Shown one piece after another: positions 12,776 through 25,449 of a stretch of 64,000 bases of DNA. The number at the start of each line of letters is the position of its first letter. The first letter of the stretch is position 1. This stretch comes from Durusdinium trenchii (Eukaryota > Sar > Dinophyceae > Suessiales > Symbiodiniaceae): positions 574,607 through 638,606 of the forward strand of contig CAXAMN010026706.1 in NCBI GenBank assembly GCA_963970005.1. The letters run 5' to 3'. A model generated the notes under the pieces. The model did no database searches. It was not told where the DNA came from and saw nothing but the letters and a program-made list of their open reading frames with translations. The position numbers and the translations under genes were made by a program.

Positions 12776-12879
12776 TCGATTCTAAGCTCCCCGGTCACTC
12801 AGAACACTTACATAATTCTTTTCGCCAGCTGGCTAGTTCAGCGCGGACGGGCACTCGCTACCGCACCCCTTTGTCGTAG

Positions 12880-13638
12880 TTGGGCCCCATGGTGTCGTTG
12901 TGGTGTCTTTCAGTAGCTGCACTTGTGGGAGAAAGCTTGGCCTTGAACATAAACGGGCAGCCACAGCAGCTGGAAGTCGCGGACTGCAGCAACGTGATGG
13001 ATCTTGCCCAGTTCTGTCAGGAACTCCAGAAAGCCTTCTTGTTCTCTCAAATCTGCTACTGGCATTTCAACTAACAGCTTCAGTTCCAGTTTGATTCAGT
13101 TTATGTCATTTATATTCATTTATATACATCCAACATTTGGGACGATTTGGAACACCAAAGCCAGGAGCATCACGGCGTCAAGGTCAAGGGCCCTAGCTGC
13201 ACATTTGGCTGCAGCACCACTGGAGACATCTATGACCTCGATAACGTCGGCACAATGACTCTGGGTGGGGATTCCCCCAACCTGGACATGGCAGTTTCCA
13301 GCTGCAATACAGCCATGATCAGTGAGTTTTGCAAGGAGAAGAGGTGTTTCTGAAAGCTTGTTTAAGCTGAATTCTTTGGATGATTTCAGGGCTGCAGATT
13401 TTAGGAACAGCAAGAGTTGGTTAGCTTTTGCGATAGACGCACGCGGATCACGTCTGTGACATACCACCCTCAAAGAACATATTTTATATGATACGACCCC
13501 TGAAGTTTCATGTATTGCGAAGTGAGCTTGCAGGAGAATCAAGGTGCAAAGGGACATGGGCCAAGCTGCACCTTTAGCTGCGGGCCTTCAGGCGATGTTG
13601 ACACCTTGACCAACTCTGGCACGATGACCTTTGGCTAA
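12880..13638 (+). CDS. Candidate multi-exon gene for a small secreted Cys-rich protein
   Basis: The first candidate exon starts with ATG at 12,880 and gives a signal-peptide-like N-terminus (MGPMVSLWCLSVAALVGESL) followed by a polar segment with two cysteines. The next open segment (about 13,147-13,321) contains GPSCTFGCSTTGDIYDLDN, then GTMTLGG and an SSCN end, followed by a consensus donor GTGAGT at 13,322. A third segment (from 13,523 or 13,534, stop TAA at 13,636) contains GPSCTFSCGPSGDVDTL, then NSGTMTFG. The two modules are clearly related, so an exon was duplicated. An acceptor at 13,522 gives the right phase after GTGAGT. The first intron (between roughly 12,985 and 13,150) is not resolved, so the link between exon 1 and the modules is inferred. 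No family is recognised; a secreted repeat protein is the best guess. Confidence 0.4.
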
Positions 13639-15567
13639 TTGAGATCATCTGTCGGGTTTTGCCGCTGGCCGTAATCACTGGCCGTAGCCCCAACGGTTGA
13701 GAAGAAACAGCGGTGGTTGCCAAAGAGCTGCCACCGCTTTGGGACGAGCCTATGAAGAGTTGCTCCCATCGGAGAGGAAAAGGACTGAGCCTTTTGAGGC
13801 GCGAGACGAGCGTTCCGGCGCAGTTCTGTGGAACGTGCCCGGCATTCCTTATGTTTTAGATCCGTTATTTTCAAGCAAAGTGATCCCACCATGATCCTCC
13901 TCTCATGCATTTTGGGGGAGGGTTGCAGCTGGTCGTGTCACACATGCTCAGTGAGAGTTTGCCTTCGATGTGCAGAACTGCCCCCCCCAATTTTGATTAC
14001 TTTATCTACTGATAATATATATATATATTTATTTATACTTATTTATATACATATTATATGTTATATGTATTTGCGGGAACTATAAAGGGCAGGAACTTAT
14101 TTTTGAATGCCTCAGGACCGATCGGCTTCCCTGGTGGCTTTTCTGTTCCTGCAGCTTGGACATGGAACTCCTGGCGTGGGGCCTTCTTCATCCAAATGAC
14201 TGGAGAAATGGTCCAAGTCTGACTGGTCTGGTTACTAGATTCGTTTTGAATCAACAATCCTAGTGGAGCCCATTTTGTACTCCATCATTTTGTACTCTTC
14301 TCCTTGGGCTCCAAACCGAACCGCGTCACGTTGAACCGAACCGCCCCGAAGACACGCTCCGCAGCGAACCGGGACACCGTCCATCGCCTTTGGGCACCGG
14401 ACGGAGGTGGACCAGGGTGGACGGGAACTGGAATCAAGATGGATGACCAGAAGCATTCCACTGATTCGTAGATCGTTTTTGTTAAGTCATCCGCACTGTG
14501 CGCTCAAAAATCTCTTATGGCTTTTCAGATCTGCGAGACATCCCTGAAAATTGGTTTCGATCCATGTGAGAAAGAGTGATCGGCTTGCCAAGGAATACCC
14601 CTGCTTGGAAGCCTGAGTGGGGTGGAGCGTTGAGGCAGGGAAGGAAGCGACAGAATCACGAATGGTAGAGTTGAAACACAAAGTCATACAAGGTCCATCA
14701 AATCTGGCACAAACGCCATAACAAACGCCATGCAAAACTTCACACCTGGTCAATTTCACTCAGATGTTTCAGCCGATGTTTTTGCAACATCCCAGGTGTG
14801 TCCTCAAGACGGGTGTCCAGCGCGAGGTTTGGGGCGATGGCGGACGCTTGGTGCTCTTGGAGGAGGTGGGTGATGCAGTTAGCCGCTAGCCAGAAAGAAT
14901 ATCCACTTCACATGTGCTGATGTATAGTATAAAGAGTGCAAGCAGCCGGGTGATGTATTTGCGTGCCCGATGTGGAATGAAACTCTCTGGCATCAAAGCC
15001 GCCGGCGCGTGTGTTTTCCTGCTGCGGCGCAGGCAGGTGTGCACCTGATTGCACATCTCCTTAACCAATTCCCTGCTTCCTGGGATTGGTTTGTTCAGTT
15101 CTTGTTTCGTTTCAGAGAAGGGTCACCCGTCGCACGTCCAACCATCGGATGAAGGGACAAGTCGTTATAGGTACCGGTCGTTGAGGCGTGGTAAGACATT
15201 CACGGCCCAGTCACGACGTCCTGCTGGGCTCCCACCACCATGCGTGACAAAAGGAAGTGTTGCCTTACATAATATATATATATATACTACTGTATTATAT
15301 ATATATATATACATATACATAACAATATCGTACTTGTGGATCTTGTGGTGGGTGAATGTCTTTGCTTTCTTGCGAGTACTTTTCGTTGCTACTATGATGA
15401 TTGACGGTTTGATCAAGTTGGAAAGATGTTGAGCACTATCCCTATGCCTCGCGTGTCAAAGCACCGGACCCTGTGCCCCCATGCCTTTGCAGAACAAAGT
15501 TCAATCTGCGGGAATCCCTAAACTGTCCTTGTTTGTTATCCTCAAATCCGCATCAGGTGACTACCCA
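13639..15567. other. Unassigned region with AT microsatellites
   Basis: AT-rich simple tracts lie at 14,011-14,063 and 15,270-15,320. No supported exon; short frames on both strands lack motifs. Confidence 0.5.
15270..15320. repeat. Interrupted (AT)n microsatellite
   Basis: Two TATATA runs are separated by CTACTGT; almost an inverted repeat because of its composition. Confidence 0.9.
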
Positions 15568-15645
15568 TAAAGTAGCGATTGCCTCCAACCTAATAGCGAA
15601 GGCCTCCACCTAGTAGCAATGGCCTCCACCCTAGTAGCGAGTGAT
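15568..15645. repeat. ~21-bp minisatellite, GGCCTCCACC family
   Basis: Four degenerate copies of TAGTAGCGAATGGCCTCCAC. The same unit occurs twice at 18,054-18,090, so this is a dispersed family. Translated, it gives the short hydrophobic repeats (such as FVAMASNLLAMAT) seen in frames over these spots. Confidence 0.75.
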
Positions 15646-18600
15646 TGTAAGATATAGTAAGAACAGTAAGGCAAGGCTCGGAAGGGCTCCACTGCCCGGA
15701 CGGGCGGATGTGCAGGTGCCTTCCCATGCAAGTCCTGAGCTGATGCCCTCCTCTCATGCTCAGACGGTGCGCCATGGAGGGACGAGTGGCGTTTGGGAAA
15801 CATCAGAAACACCACGAACTACGAACAACTTGTTGTCAACAGATCGCTAGGATCTTAATGGTGTAGGACTTTTGGACTGAGGGTTTGAGAATGTGGTCAT
15901 TCATCTCTGTGTTCCGTTTTCTCGGGTGCCAGAGATGTTGACTCGCGACTAGTTACATCTAGTTACTAGTTTGCTTAGCTAGGTTTACTTCCAGGGAGCC
16001 TCCTATTCCACCCCTCGAGCCGCACACGTGACGCCCGAAACTGCCCAGATCGTCCTTCGGGGCCGATCGAGGAAAAGCGGAACAGTCGACCGTCACAATG
16101 CAAGACTGAAGACAACATCACATGACCACATGTCTAGGTTAATCAAAGCAGTAAAAAGCTCAGTGGATCATGATATAGAGAAAAGAAGGAAAAAACATGA
16201 ACAATCTGTGAGTGCACCAAGGATGGCACCAGAGGCATGCATTTGCCAATACTCAATGTTGCCACGCCCCAGTGCACATATCCAGCGGGAAAGCTCTCCT
16301 GATTTCGCTGATGAGTACAGCAAGCGTCGTAAGTTGATCATCGTGCTCGAACCAAAAACCAGGCCAGCTTAGCATACGACGTGGTAGATTTGTCGCATGT
16401 CTAACTGACGCCACCAACAATGTGGTTTCTCAATACATTTGGAAGGGCCCGGTCCCCCCCCACTGTCTAGTGAACCTACAGTAAGCAGTTTCAGAATTCC
16501 CTGGGCCGCTTAGCCCCTACATTCAATAAGGAAGGGATTTATTGATGGAGAAGTTGTTCTCATAAAGAAGTATGTTTGCCAAAAACAAAACAAAAGATCA
16601 AGCCGCGGGCTCCTGTAGCTGATAACAGCACTGTTGAACATTCAATTTCAAGAAATCCTTGGCTTGCTCAGTCTGTACAGAGGAGCCCTATTCTGGGATC
16701 GATGAATAAGAATGGAATTTGCAAAAATGCACTCAGAACACTCAGCCCCTCACTGCTGTGTCCCCCCCTCCGGTTTTTTCTTCTTTGCATGATACATCAT
16801 CCTTGTAGGTTCCAAACGGTTGAATTGAATACCACAGCCTTGACCCAAGATGCAATTGCAGGGCACTCAACGACCTTCATCGATTGGAAACTCAAAATAG
16901 AGTGAGAACTCAAGATCGTGTGTAGTAATGTATGGTTCTTTCACGGCGATGTTGCACCTGTGCACAGCTTGAAGCTGTACAACGGTTAGCTTCCGTGGCC
17001 CTACATGTTTGGCGAACGGGGGGAAGCACGAACCGGAAGCACCCTAAAAAGGATTCGTGCACAGACCGAGATCATCATCGGACTTTCACATTGGGGACAT
17101 TGGAACTGATCCTACTGCGAAGGTCTTGATTCTGCGGCTACACTCTGAGAGGCAGCGGTTACACATTCGGGGAGCCGGAAGCGGGGCGCTCACGAAACCA
17201 GGTTTGGTTTCTTCGATCGTCGGCCTGGAAGTGGTGGTTTGAAAGTGAGGAACCTGCTCCACTCAATTGGCAGATAATGATCTACACATGTCTCATATGA
17301 CAAGATCAATACTAGGTGAGTTGCCCCCTCTCAACACCAATTCCTGCGCATGCTTCGCTTGTGGTGGATTTTATCGCAAGTGTGTGTACTGATACTGCGG
17401 AAGCAGCTCGGTTGGTGCCTGCTTGGAAGTCCAAAGGAAGCGTGCCACGTTGGTACCTGCTGGATTTAGATGGCCTTGGGGGGCCCCAAGATTCTGCGAT
17501 CTGCGCAAGGATTCTTCGGCTCAGCAGGTGCAAAGTCGGATAAATTGGACACCAACAAGCCGTGTAAAGACAGACACCTGTTGTAATATATGGTTTTCTG
17601 GAATTCTGAGTGATTTGTGCATACAGCCTTTCCATTGCGCTGCATGATGTTTGCTCGCTTCTACCAAGTTCACTATTATTTGCTTCCTCGCGGACACGTG
17701 TGCCGTAGTGTTTTGCCATTTGCCGTGAGCAGATGGCTGCGCTTCGGCACAGGCGTGTCCTTGTAAGGGATTAGCCATGTGTTGCATCAGATCAGAGTGC
17801 ATTAGCAAGTGGATGTGTGTCTGGTAGACCTGGTGTACCCTCCCTGATATGTCCACGTTGTTGGAAACTGCAAGCTCTGACACCTCTTCACATGTTCATG
17901 GGACAAACTTGGTCCAGAAAGACATCGCAAAAGATTTCACCCATAGTCGCTGGAAGAAGTACTCCACCAGCTGCAGACCGCATGCCGATGGCTTATTTGC
18001 GCAGTTGTTTTCGAAGATATATGTTCCAAAACATGTTGCTTCTTGTTACGTTCGTAGCGATGGCCTCCAACCTACTTGCGATGGCCACCGAGCATAGTAT
18101 ACCCGAAAACGCTACTAGGTTCTCCCAGACCCGCACCTTGGGAGGCCAAGAAGAGTACGGTCAAAGCAGCTTTTTGGCCGCCTGGTCTTTCAGCTGATCG
18201 GGATGTTCACACCAGCCATCCACCGGTGGGACAGTATACTCGATTCATCCAAATGGAAGAGGGTGGGAACAGGCGAAACAGTTCTGGGTTCTTCCCAAAG
18301 ATTCCTTCCCAAAACACATGAGCCAGAAAAAAAAGGTGGATTGATGTAAAGTAGTATTGTGGGATCCTTCGTTCATGTCATGGCCCCTTTTGATTGCGGA
18401 ATGTGTCATGTCACATGGCAGCTCCGCCATGCCCAGCATTTCGACATGCCTCGCAGCTGCACAAGGCCACGCGTGTTTCTAGGCCTCGCACCTAATGTGT
18501 AGAAATTTGCAAGGCGCAAAGATGCTACTACAGTAGTACATAATCGTATCGTATCTAAATTCGCAGGTGGAACTGTCCTCCACGACTTGGGCTGTCTTTC

Positions 18601-21600
18601 TGTGAGGCATTTGCAGCGTCGTCTCGTGGCTTGGAGGCTATCATTCATTGAATTGGATTGAAAAGACCAGATCAATTGTGTTCTTTTTTGCCATTGCTTT
18701 GCCTATTTGACCAGCTTCTTGACATGCATCGAACTTTTTGAGGGACGAATGACAAGTCCAGCATTCATCGCACCCTGCAGCTCTTTCACGGGCCCTCAAC
18801 GAGAAGGCAACAGCATTGCAGGTCACGAGGTCACCAGAGGAGGCTGTGAAAAGTTCCCATTTTTGTAATGGCATGAGCTGGGCCTTCGGGCCAGTCATTT
18901 CAGCTGTTTGTCCTTTTGATTCCCCAAAGGACTCCCATGAGGCTTTGAGATACCCAGAGACATCCAGAGACCACTCCCTGATTGAACTCTTGACAATTTT
19001 TCTTGTTCTTTCTCATGTTCTTTCTTCCTCCCTGCAAGCTGATTGCCCTTTTCCGGTTCGCAGTCGAATCCTACAAAGCCCAAAAGGCGTCGCTCTTTCC
19101 AAGAAACCATCTCGAAAGATGCTACGTTGAAAGAATGAGAAAGCTCAGTGATTGCCACTTCCATGCTTCTTCCAATCGCCTTGGTTCGGGGGAAGCCTAC
19201 AGAAGTCCCAGCTGCACCACCCAGGCTGCTGCAGCTTCCATGCTTCCTAGCGCCGGCCGCACTGTCGCTGCGTTCGCCTGCACCTTCCAGCCTCACTCGC
19301 CTCACTCGGGCGGTGGCAGCCGCTTAGTGGAAAGACATCCAAGTAGAATCTTCCATGATCTTCCTTGGGAAAAGGTGCAAAGCATAGGTGCGCAGGGAGT
19401 CCATTGATGTGTTCCCACCAGATAAGGACAAGGGTTTCGAGATTGTTTGTTCGGATCAGATGTTTGCGGGGTTGTTTATGGATATGGTTGTCCTGTGTTT
19501 CGTTTGTACAAGCAAAGTGTGCCTTATGAAGACATGCATGGGAGGATTTTATCGTGTGCCAGGAAAGTCTTGGTGAGTTTTTGATTAACCACCCACAGAG
19601 TTATCCTGAAACCGTTGCTTGACACTGCATGCAACAGATTCACACAGCCTGTTGGTTTGAGTTCAGCTTGTATATTCCCGGGGTTGTGCAGTATCACGTT
19701 CCTGGCAAGACACCCAGCCTCGAAATCGTTGTGCATCTGCTCTCTTTAGATTCGACTCCCTTGTCTGGAAACCAGATGCGTTTCAACCGCTCGCTAAAGC
19801 CCACTTGACGATGATCTTCAGGAGGACTCATTTACTGTAAACAAAATCATACAAAGAGCGAACGGAGAGGAGAGAAGGCCCTCTCACTTGAGGAATCGGA
19901 TGGAGTGGGTGTGACTTGTGTGGCAGGGGATTCTGATGCTTATTAAGTTCTTAAAAGATTCTGTAACCTTTCAGGTTTTAAAGATTGCACTGGCACATCT
20001 GCATGGAAGTTCCTCAGGAAGACGTGGCCGTTTACAACGTAGAGGAGCGAATCCTCTCGGAAGAGGACCTCATGAACTCGCGTGCTGCTTATGAGTTCTG
20101 GCTCCAGCGAGTTCCGGGGTTTGGCACAGATGGAGACCATGCAAGACCCAAACAGGTCCGCCAGTGGAGGATGTCGTGATTTCAGGGAGTGTGGCCTTAT
20201 CAGACGTAGTCGGAAGTTGGAAGCTTGCAGCTGCACGCCACTAGACTTCGAGAGAAGATCACACTGCAGAGAAGATCACACAGGTGAAGAATCAAATGGA
20301 AGAACTGGCATCAAACTAACCCCCGAACGCACTTCCCCTGAAGATGGCCCTTCCAAAAGGAATCCAACCTTGAATCTTTCTGTACAAACCAGCATCGCGC
20401 TGTCTCATGCTAAGGAAACTTGGAAAGACCAGTTCCCTTTGGCCGCCGCGCGCCGGGAATACTATGGCCCCCCGTTCGCATGTGTTTGTGCAAAGTGGCC
20501 ATGGCCCAAGACCTGTGACATGAGAAGCACAACCAGTCATTGAGATGGATCGATCGATCTGAATCCCTTCTTAGTTACAGATTGCGTCCAATACTCATGT
20601 GGTTCCAGTAGTTGTGAGAACAACTGAAAGGCAGTCCCAGTTGCTTGAGCGGGAGAGGCGCGGTTTCCGAGACTAGAAAGTCCATGTCAAGGCGCATCAG
20701 CCAGGGCTGACAGACGAAGAATGCATGGCTTTGGATGTGGTGTCACCACCGGTGAAGTTTCTTCCGGGGCAGGGAGGACCTTGGAAAGATGCAAGGTTTT
20801 GCAGATATGGACAACAGGTCGAAGAGAATCATTCTAGCTTGGTTTGCAGCATGTAAAACCCATTCAAACCCACATACCCACAATCCCATGGTGCCACGTT
20901 CTCCAAAAGGAGAGGCAACACAGCAGCTACATTTCAAGCCAGTGACGCTTCCCCGCGACATGGGACATCAGCATGTGATGCCTTTTGACCATGGTATCTA
21001 ATTAGATGGCTGTGGGTTTTGTTCCGGAGCCCGTTTGACCTCCCCAGTCGGTTGACCATGCTTGACCATGGTCCAGTCGTCGATTTCTCTTCACCCCATG
21101 CGGTGGTCAACGAAGGCGACCGAAAACCGGAGAAAACCCGCTCCAAGACGGTGCAGGACCCATCGTCACTGCAAAGCACGGAACCGGTGGAACCACGACG
21201 TAGAACCACCGGTGAAACCAACGTCCGGCCAAAAAGGACGAACGAGTCAACAGGGATGGAATCGTTCCTCCGGTACCACCGGTTTTTCTTTTTTCTGATG
21301 TGATGGCTGAGGGCTCAATTGCAGTCAACCTGCGGCTGCTTGGTCAAGCTGCGGGGAGGATGATGTGGGGTGTGACGGTGTGATGGATGGGCCAGATGCG
21401 TTCTATGTTGGCCTAGTGAAGCAAAGATAACACCATGTTTGCCGAAAAGCAACAAGCATGAAAGCGCCTGCGCATCAATGACGATTCGACATGGGCTTCG
21501 GCGCATCACACAGGTCCGGTTTTGGCCAAAGACGAGTTTCCGAGCACCCACTTACGCACAAAACAGGACCTGCCGTGGGTTTTCTACCTACCTGGAACGC

Positions 21601-21628
21601 CTAGTTGCTGCTCCATCCACCCACTTAG
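15646..21628. other. Unassigned region
   Basis: Open frames of 60-150 codons occur on both strands without recognisable domains. The best are 16,028-16,372 plus (a basic segment SSVDHDIEKRRKKHEQ) and 19,985-20,179 plus (VEERILSEEDLMNSRAAYEF). Both may be real exons, but I see no clear splice pairs. A second copy of the 21-bp minisatellite family lies inside. Confidence 0.4.
18054..18090. repeat. Second locus of the ~21-bp GGCCTCCA minisatellite family
   Basis: Two units, GTAGCGATGGCCTCCAACC and a diverged TTGCGATGGCCACC, match the array at 15,568-15,645. Confidence 0.6.
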
Positions 21629-21852
21629 ATTCAGAAGCTTCACCCAAGAACCAGCCCGGCTTTCCCGAGGTCGAAGAGCGTTTCCAGCGCCTGGCAGAGC
21701 TCTTGGGGATCTCCACAGGCGATGCACTCGAGATGTTCCGGAAGGAGAAGCACCGGCCCTCGCTGGAAGTGTTCTTTATGAAGTTCGTGAAGACCTGGGT
21801 TCCGGAGCCAGAGAACATGTGGACCATGTCCAAATGGTGCTCTTTGTCCAAA
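21629..21852 (+). CDS. Candidate exon A of an unknown gene
   Basis: A plausible acceptor (CCACTTAG at 21,621-21,628) opens a frame with strongly protein-like content: EVEERFQRLAELLGISTG, then DALEMFRKEKHRPSLEVF and FMKFVKTW. The frame stops at 21,853, but an in-phase donor is probably used earlier (GT after FMKF or after VKTW, about 21,790-21,802). It would then join exon B at 22,075 in phase 0 across a ~270-bp intron. Amphipathic helix content is high. No family is recognised. The long minus-strand frame over the same bases is taken as its shadow. Confidence 0.45.
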
Positions 21853-21952
21853 TGAACTTGCCCAGCCCCTTTCCCAGCCTTCCAGGTGCCTGAAACGATG
21901 TTTGGTTCGGAAGGGGGGTATCCTTTGAATCGTGATTGAATCCTTCCTGTAA

Positions 21953-22010
21953 GAACTCTGAGGATCCCAAAGAACTCTGAGGATCCCAGAGAACTCTGAG
22001 GATCCTTCCA
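21953..22010. repeat. ~20-bp tandem triplication inside a candidate intron
   Basis: Three copies of AGAACTCTGAGGATCC with 3-4 bp spacers. Only the spacers differ. Confidence 0.85.
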
Positions 22011-22074
22011 TGGCCAAGACCCGACCGGATCCCATGGCCCATGGCACTCACGTCGTCGTCGTCGTCGTCCGCAG

Positions 22075-22232
22075 GACTTCTGGGTCCTAGCGGAGTCGAC
22101 CGACACCCTGGTCCCAAAGCTGGAGGCCTTGCGAAGCTGTGGCACGGAGCAGGAGGCCCTTCCCTTCGATCCAAGGGCCTGCCGGATGGTGGTCGGCAGG
22201 GGCATGTGGATGGAAACAGACCCAGACCCCAG
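22075..22232 (+). CDS. Candidate exon B of an unknown gene
   Basis: A (CGT)n/pyrimidine tract ending in CCGCAG at 22,069-22,074 makes a strong acceptor. The 158-bp exon reads DFWVLAESTDTLVPKLEAL, then RSCGTEQEALPFDP and CRMVVGRGMWMETDPDP, and ends at AG before GTACGA (22,233). It starts in phase 0, as does the preferred donor of exon A. A downstream exon in phase 2 is expected but not found with confidence. No family is recognised. Confidence 0.5.
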
Positions 22233-24016
22233 GTACGATAGCAGGTACAGTTACGTCCAAATCCTCTACTACCCAGTGTGCCAGGCAGTAGGGCAATTCT
22301 GACGACACCATCCAAAAATAGGCCTCATTGCCTTTTGAGCAGACCTCAAAACCAGCAATTGCTCTATGCGATTTCACCGCAGAACATGAGGCTGTCCCGG
22401 GTGTCCCTTCATCCGATCCGAGGTTCATCTTCGCGGAAGCCACCGGCCGAACCGGACAGGTGAAAACCTTTGAGTCACCCTTCTTTTTTGGGTTCATAGT
22501 CAGATAACCTAGTGGCCTAGACATGCCCAAAAAGCCTGTAGATGCCTATAGAATCCTATAGACATTTGTCCACTGATTGAAGAAAGGACTTTAGGTGCAC
22601 TAGAATGACACTGGCTAGCTAGCCGGTCTATTGATGGGCAGCCTGCACCATCCTTTCAAGGGCTGACCAAAGCCTTCAAACCTTCGGCCACAAATTCTGC
22701 CATGAAACCACGGAGCCAAACCGCCCAATCTCTGTCTCCGTCATCATGAAAGTCTCCTCACTCGCTGCGAGCCGCTCAGATCTTAGACTTCCTCCGGATG
22801 GCACCCCGCTCCATCGCCACAACCAGCTCCCAAGAGATTCAAGAGCGGGGACTCGGCAACATGCTCCTGCGCTCCGTGGTCGGGGAGGCGATACGGCGAT
22901 GCGATCTGAAAAAGACAACAAACGAAGTCCGCGACACCCGTTCCTCGAAAATGGCGCCCGTGGCGGGACTGTGGACTGCGTGTGACGACACACGTGTGAC
23001 GTCGCCGACGTGTGATGAATCTTTGCTGATGTTGATCAACCATGATCAACCAGCTCAGGGAAACGGAGGAAATCAGTTTGAGAAGTCAGGGGTGTGGGTA
23101 TGTTGATGTATTTTGAGATACGTATGTGGTCAGGAGTAATACGGTGCACCTTAGGAAGCGAAGAAGGGTTTTTCAGAGAAACAACTCCATCATTGAAGAA
23201 AACCTGCGCAACCTCACGTGCGAAAACAGTGTGTTTTGTGTATAATGCCATATGTGTTTGGTGATTGTTGTGTTTCAGATTGTTGACCCTTCAGGAGAAT
23301 GTCTTCCATCAGTCTTAAGACGTCTTAAGCAAGCTAACCTTTTTCTTTGAAGCTGTTGAGCCCTCGTGGCCTATCGCGATGCCACAATTTTGTCAGGTTT
23401 ATGAGCTCATTGCCTCTCCACTCAGGCAGGTGTGGGCCGGAAAGGTGAGATTGAAACTATACAATACGTTTTGCATCATTTTGCTATGTAGATTAGAGTC
23501 ACGTGGCAGAAATTGGTTGATTGACACAATCGATACAGCACACATGAACACAGAAATTGTCTTGGGCAGTGTGACCATGTCTTTGAATTGAACCCACGCA
23601 GTGTGACCGCTGTGGGAACCAATCCCTGCTAGGTTGACCATGTCTAGTATCTAGTAGTCTATTAGAAGCTACTAGGAGCAAAGGGCATCGCTACGAACGG
23701 AGCAAGGTTCGCTACGTTCGGGGCTCCTGGCCGTACTACGAACGGAGCGATCGGAACTATTCCGTTCGTTCTTGGGAAAAGCCGCGGTGTCCGTCCTCCG
23801 TTCGCCTCAGACTGCTCATCCGCTTGAATCTCCAGCGCAGCGCCCAAGAGGCGGCCTCGAGTTGAGTCGAGGGGCGAAAAAGAGGAGAGAGGAGTGATGA
23901 GTGATCCCAGTCCCGGGCGTTTTTGATGTTTGTAGTTGCGGTAGTTGTGTCCATGTTTTTCGTTCAACGGCTCCTGAGACGTTGAGCTGTGCACCGGGGC
24001 GCCCAGACCGTGTTTC
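22233..24016. other. Unassigned region
   Basis: No supported exon. 23,640-23,760 carries CTACGAACGGAGC and TAGTAG/CTACTAGG motifs that look like another dispersed short-repeat family; similar CTACTAGG words occur near 29,530. Confidence 0.45.
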
Positions 24017-24151
24017 ATGCGCGTGGGACAGGTGGAGCAGCAGCGCGTAGAGAAGACAAACCTCAGCAACGAAGAGATTCTGCAAGAAGAACGGAAGCGC
24101 AACTCAGGCACTTCACGGGAGCTTCGCAAAAATGGTGGGGGGGGGTTGTGA
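24017..24151 (+). CDS. Candidate exon, charged helical segment
   Basis: From ATG at 24,017 the frame reads VGQVEQQRVEKTNLSNEEIL, then QEERKRNSGTSRELRKN, ending in a poly-G tract and stop. The charged, Gln/Glu-rich content suggests a coiled coil. It overlaps a longer minus-strand frame that I regard as the shadow. The coding end is probably near 24,133, before the poly-G. Confidence 0.3.
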   Translation: MRVGQVEQQRVEKTNLSNEEILQEERKRNSGTSRELRKNGGGGL

Positions 24152-25449
24152 CACAGCTATGCCTTAAGTGGGGTGACATGACAGGTGGGTATGCTCATTC
24201 ACTTACTGTAGTACGGCTTTCGTGAGGATTTCTTTTGGTAGAACACTGCGCAGCAGGCAAAATGCTGTGCCTTGCTAAGACTTAGGACCTGATTTTGTTG
24301 CTTGAAACGTAGGACTTACTCATTTCATGGAGCCACAATCTCAACACGAGACTCTCCGAGTCCTCGACTAGCATCAGTTTGAGTTGGGTTGAAGATGGTT
24401 GAGGTGTAGTCAACCGTTCTCACTTGTTTGAGACGGTCGTGTTTCATTCGCCTCATTCGTTTGCTTTTCGTTCTCATGTGACGGTCCTGTCGTTAGCGGG
24501 GTGAAAGCAGTCACCCCGTAAGCGTGCGTTCGGTCTCGTTTTGCGATGGATGGTTGTTCATACAGAGACACGGATGGGGGTTTTTGCATGCTTCATGTAG
24601 ACTCTTGATAGTTTGATACCCTTCCATTTGAATTGGAAGTCCATCAACTATGGGGGGTTTATGGTCCTCAAGAGTCTACCTGGATATTTGTTAGAACACT
24701 CACCATGGCATCGCGAACCTCAGATCGCCTGCGGAGCACCGGCTACGCCTTCTTTGCGACGCTGATCGGTGCCCATGAAAGCCGTTCAAACCTTCGGCGT
24801 GTTGTTTTTCTTCCGCGAGAGACGGTGAGACGAGAAACAGATGGGTAGCCGTTCATGTTCAGAATCGCCAAAAGTCACAGCCAAGTGGGTAGCCCTTCGC
24901 CACAATGGCCGCCTGTCACCAGCATTCGGCGAAAGGGGTGATCTGACACCTGAATTCTTGGCCTGGCCAATCTTGCTTGGGAAGGTCGACTTAGTTTTAA
25001 CACAGCACCGCTGGTACAGAGGAAGATTGAAGCCGCTCCAGTGATCGAAATGGGTCATCCATCTCCTTTATCGTGTTCATGACTGGAGCCGTGGCTTGTG
25101 CACACCACTAAAACATACTAAAACCGTTTCTGATTGCCTGGTATGGACGGTCTTGCTGTGTCGAGATGTGTGTTCTTCAGGAGTTGCCCGATAATCAAAG
25201 AACATGGGGAATGTAGGAAGGAAGGATTCTGTAAGCCAAAGCTTTGAGGGATCCTTTTTGGGGGATTTTGAGGCCCATCATGTCAGACTGATGACCTTCC
25301 TTGGTCCAACCTCATCAGCTTTGCCCCTACGTGTCGCTGGCGAGCAGTGTCGTCAGGTGTCAAATTCCTCGCTTGTCCCCGAGTAGTGGCCATGTTTGTA
25401 TGTGGTGTGTTCTTGGTAACCTGGCCATGAGTTACCCTGAAGAGGTACA
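24152..25449. other. Unassigned region
   Basis: Nothing convincing. Imperfect GTTGAG and ACGGTC repetitions lie near 24,380-24,490. Confidence 0.5.

Larger units (their letters stand above)
7752..12879. other. Unassigned region
   Basis: Frames open on both strands at 8,279-8,850 each look partly protein-like, for example GLDRFTDGWSLNVAHTFGF on plus and GFTVIVNKHVGRAKGIEYLL on minus, so neither can be preferred. The rest shows no motif. A short AT microsatellite lies at 11,230-11,250. Imperfect GGGCGTCAC duplications are near 9,165-9,195. Confidence 0.4.

Noticed and set aside
21588-22315. 205- and 179-codon minus-strand frames
   Set aside because: They overlap the better supported plus-strand exons and include a poly-Asp run from the CGT microsatellite.
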